From Thermoleophilaceae bacterium (GTDB lineage: Bacteria; Actinomycetota; Thermoleophilia; Solirubrobacterales; Thermoleophilaceae), in the NCBI GenBank assembly GCA_013696905.1, contig JACCXP010000224.1, positions 1-5,249 on the forward strand: a stretch of 5,249 nucleotides of DNA, given 5' to 3'. The translations under genes were made by a program, and so were the position numbers. A model generated the notes under the pieces. That model was not told where the DNA came from. It made no database searches and saw only the letters and a list, made by a program, of their open reading frames with translations. Each line of letters opens with the position of its first letter. Position 1 is the stretch's first letter. Shown here piece after piece: positions 5,105 to 5,249 of this stretch.

Positions 5105-5249
5105 TTGGCTTCCGGAGCGGGCCAGCAGCTCGGCCACCTTCTGCTGTCGAAAGCTGAAGATGCCCTCGACGTCGCGCCGCACCAGCGCCAGGTGAGCGAG
5201 CTCCCCGAGCGGCCCCAAGGGCAGCGCGTAGCGCACGCTGTCGCGCATC
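5090..5249 (-). CDS. C-terminal end of an SRPBCC (START/Bet v1-like) domain protein (5' end outside window)
   Basis: The frame enters from the right edge and ends at TAA 5092-5090; it is missing from simple ORF lists because it is cut off. The 52 complete visible codons read MRDSVRYALPLGPLGELAHL, then ALVRRDVEGIFSFRQQKVAE, then LLARSGSQDFTK. The D-x-V-x-Y-x-LPLGPLG-x-LAH strand/turn followed by a long helix (RRDVEGIFSFRQQKV) is the typical C-terminus of SRPBCC proteins, a hydrophobic-pocket fold that binds lipids or other small ligands. The first visible Met (5248) aligns with an internal position, so it is probably not the start; relatives are about 150 residues. The gene lies 11 bases upstream of the exporter pair on the same strand and is probably in its operon. 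Ligand and role are unknown. I identify the family by recalled sequence pattern only. Confidence 0.75.
   Translation of the reverse strand, partial: MRDSVRYALPLGPLGELAHLALVRRDVEGIFSFRQQKVAELLARSGSQDFTK

Overview
The window is GC-rich bacterial chromosomal DNA. Third codon positions are strongly G/C, two genes start with GTG, the tRNA does not encode its CCA end, and genes sit tightly on both strands. The protein style (an Arg/Ala-rich ABC exporter pair, a short K/R-rich protein, an SRPBCC protein ending in an RYALPLGPLG-type tail) suggests a deep-branching high-GC Actinomycetota, possibly Thermoleophilia. This is an inference from style, not a database result.

Layout, left to right. At 1-144 is the 3' end of a small, highly charged protein on the + strand. 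At 182-252 is tRNA-Gln(CTG) on the + strand. The non-coding stretch 253-498 holds a strong stem-loop, a perfect 8-bp tandem repeat, a GGCGCC dyad, a leader hairpin and a clear Shine-Dalgarno. From 499, on the + strand, runs a phytanoyl-CoA dioxygenase (PhyH)-like Fe(II)/2-oxoglutarate oxygenase. Its catalytic domain is complete by about 1400, but its frame has no stop until 1800, so it runs 345 bases antisense into the next gene. From 5249 down to 1456, on the - strand, lie the C-terminal end of an SRPBCC-domain protein and then two ABC exporter half-transporters. The two ABC genes overlap by 4 bases. The SRPBCC gene and the first ABC gene are 11 bases apart, so the three probably form one transcription unit.

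How the genes work together. The two half-transporters fit a heterodimeric exporter with one consensus and one degenerate ATP site. The upstream-encoded subunit (3312-5078) has Asp instead of the catalytic Glu and Asp instead of the Q-loop Gln, with a normal LSGGQ. The downstream-encoded subunit (1456-3315) has the catalytic Glu and Q-loop Gln but an altered LSAGQ signature. In the head-to-tail dimer all these changes fall in the same ATP site. The exported substrate cannot be read from the sequence. The oxygenase is convergent with the exporter operon and need not be functionally linked to it.

Most worth a second look: the oxygenase without its own stop and the stem-loop lying inside its open frame; the complementary NBD degeneracy; a 19-bp near-palindrome at the SRPBCC stop just ahead of the exporter; and the repeat/dyad-rich leader of the oxygenase. 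I found no CRISPR array, insertion sequence, phage gene or clearly new multi-gene system.
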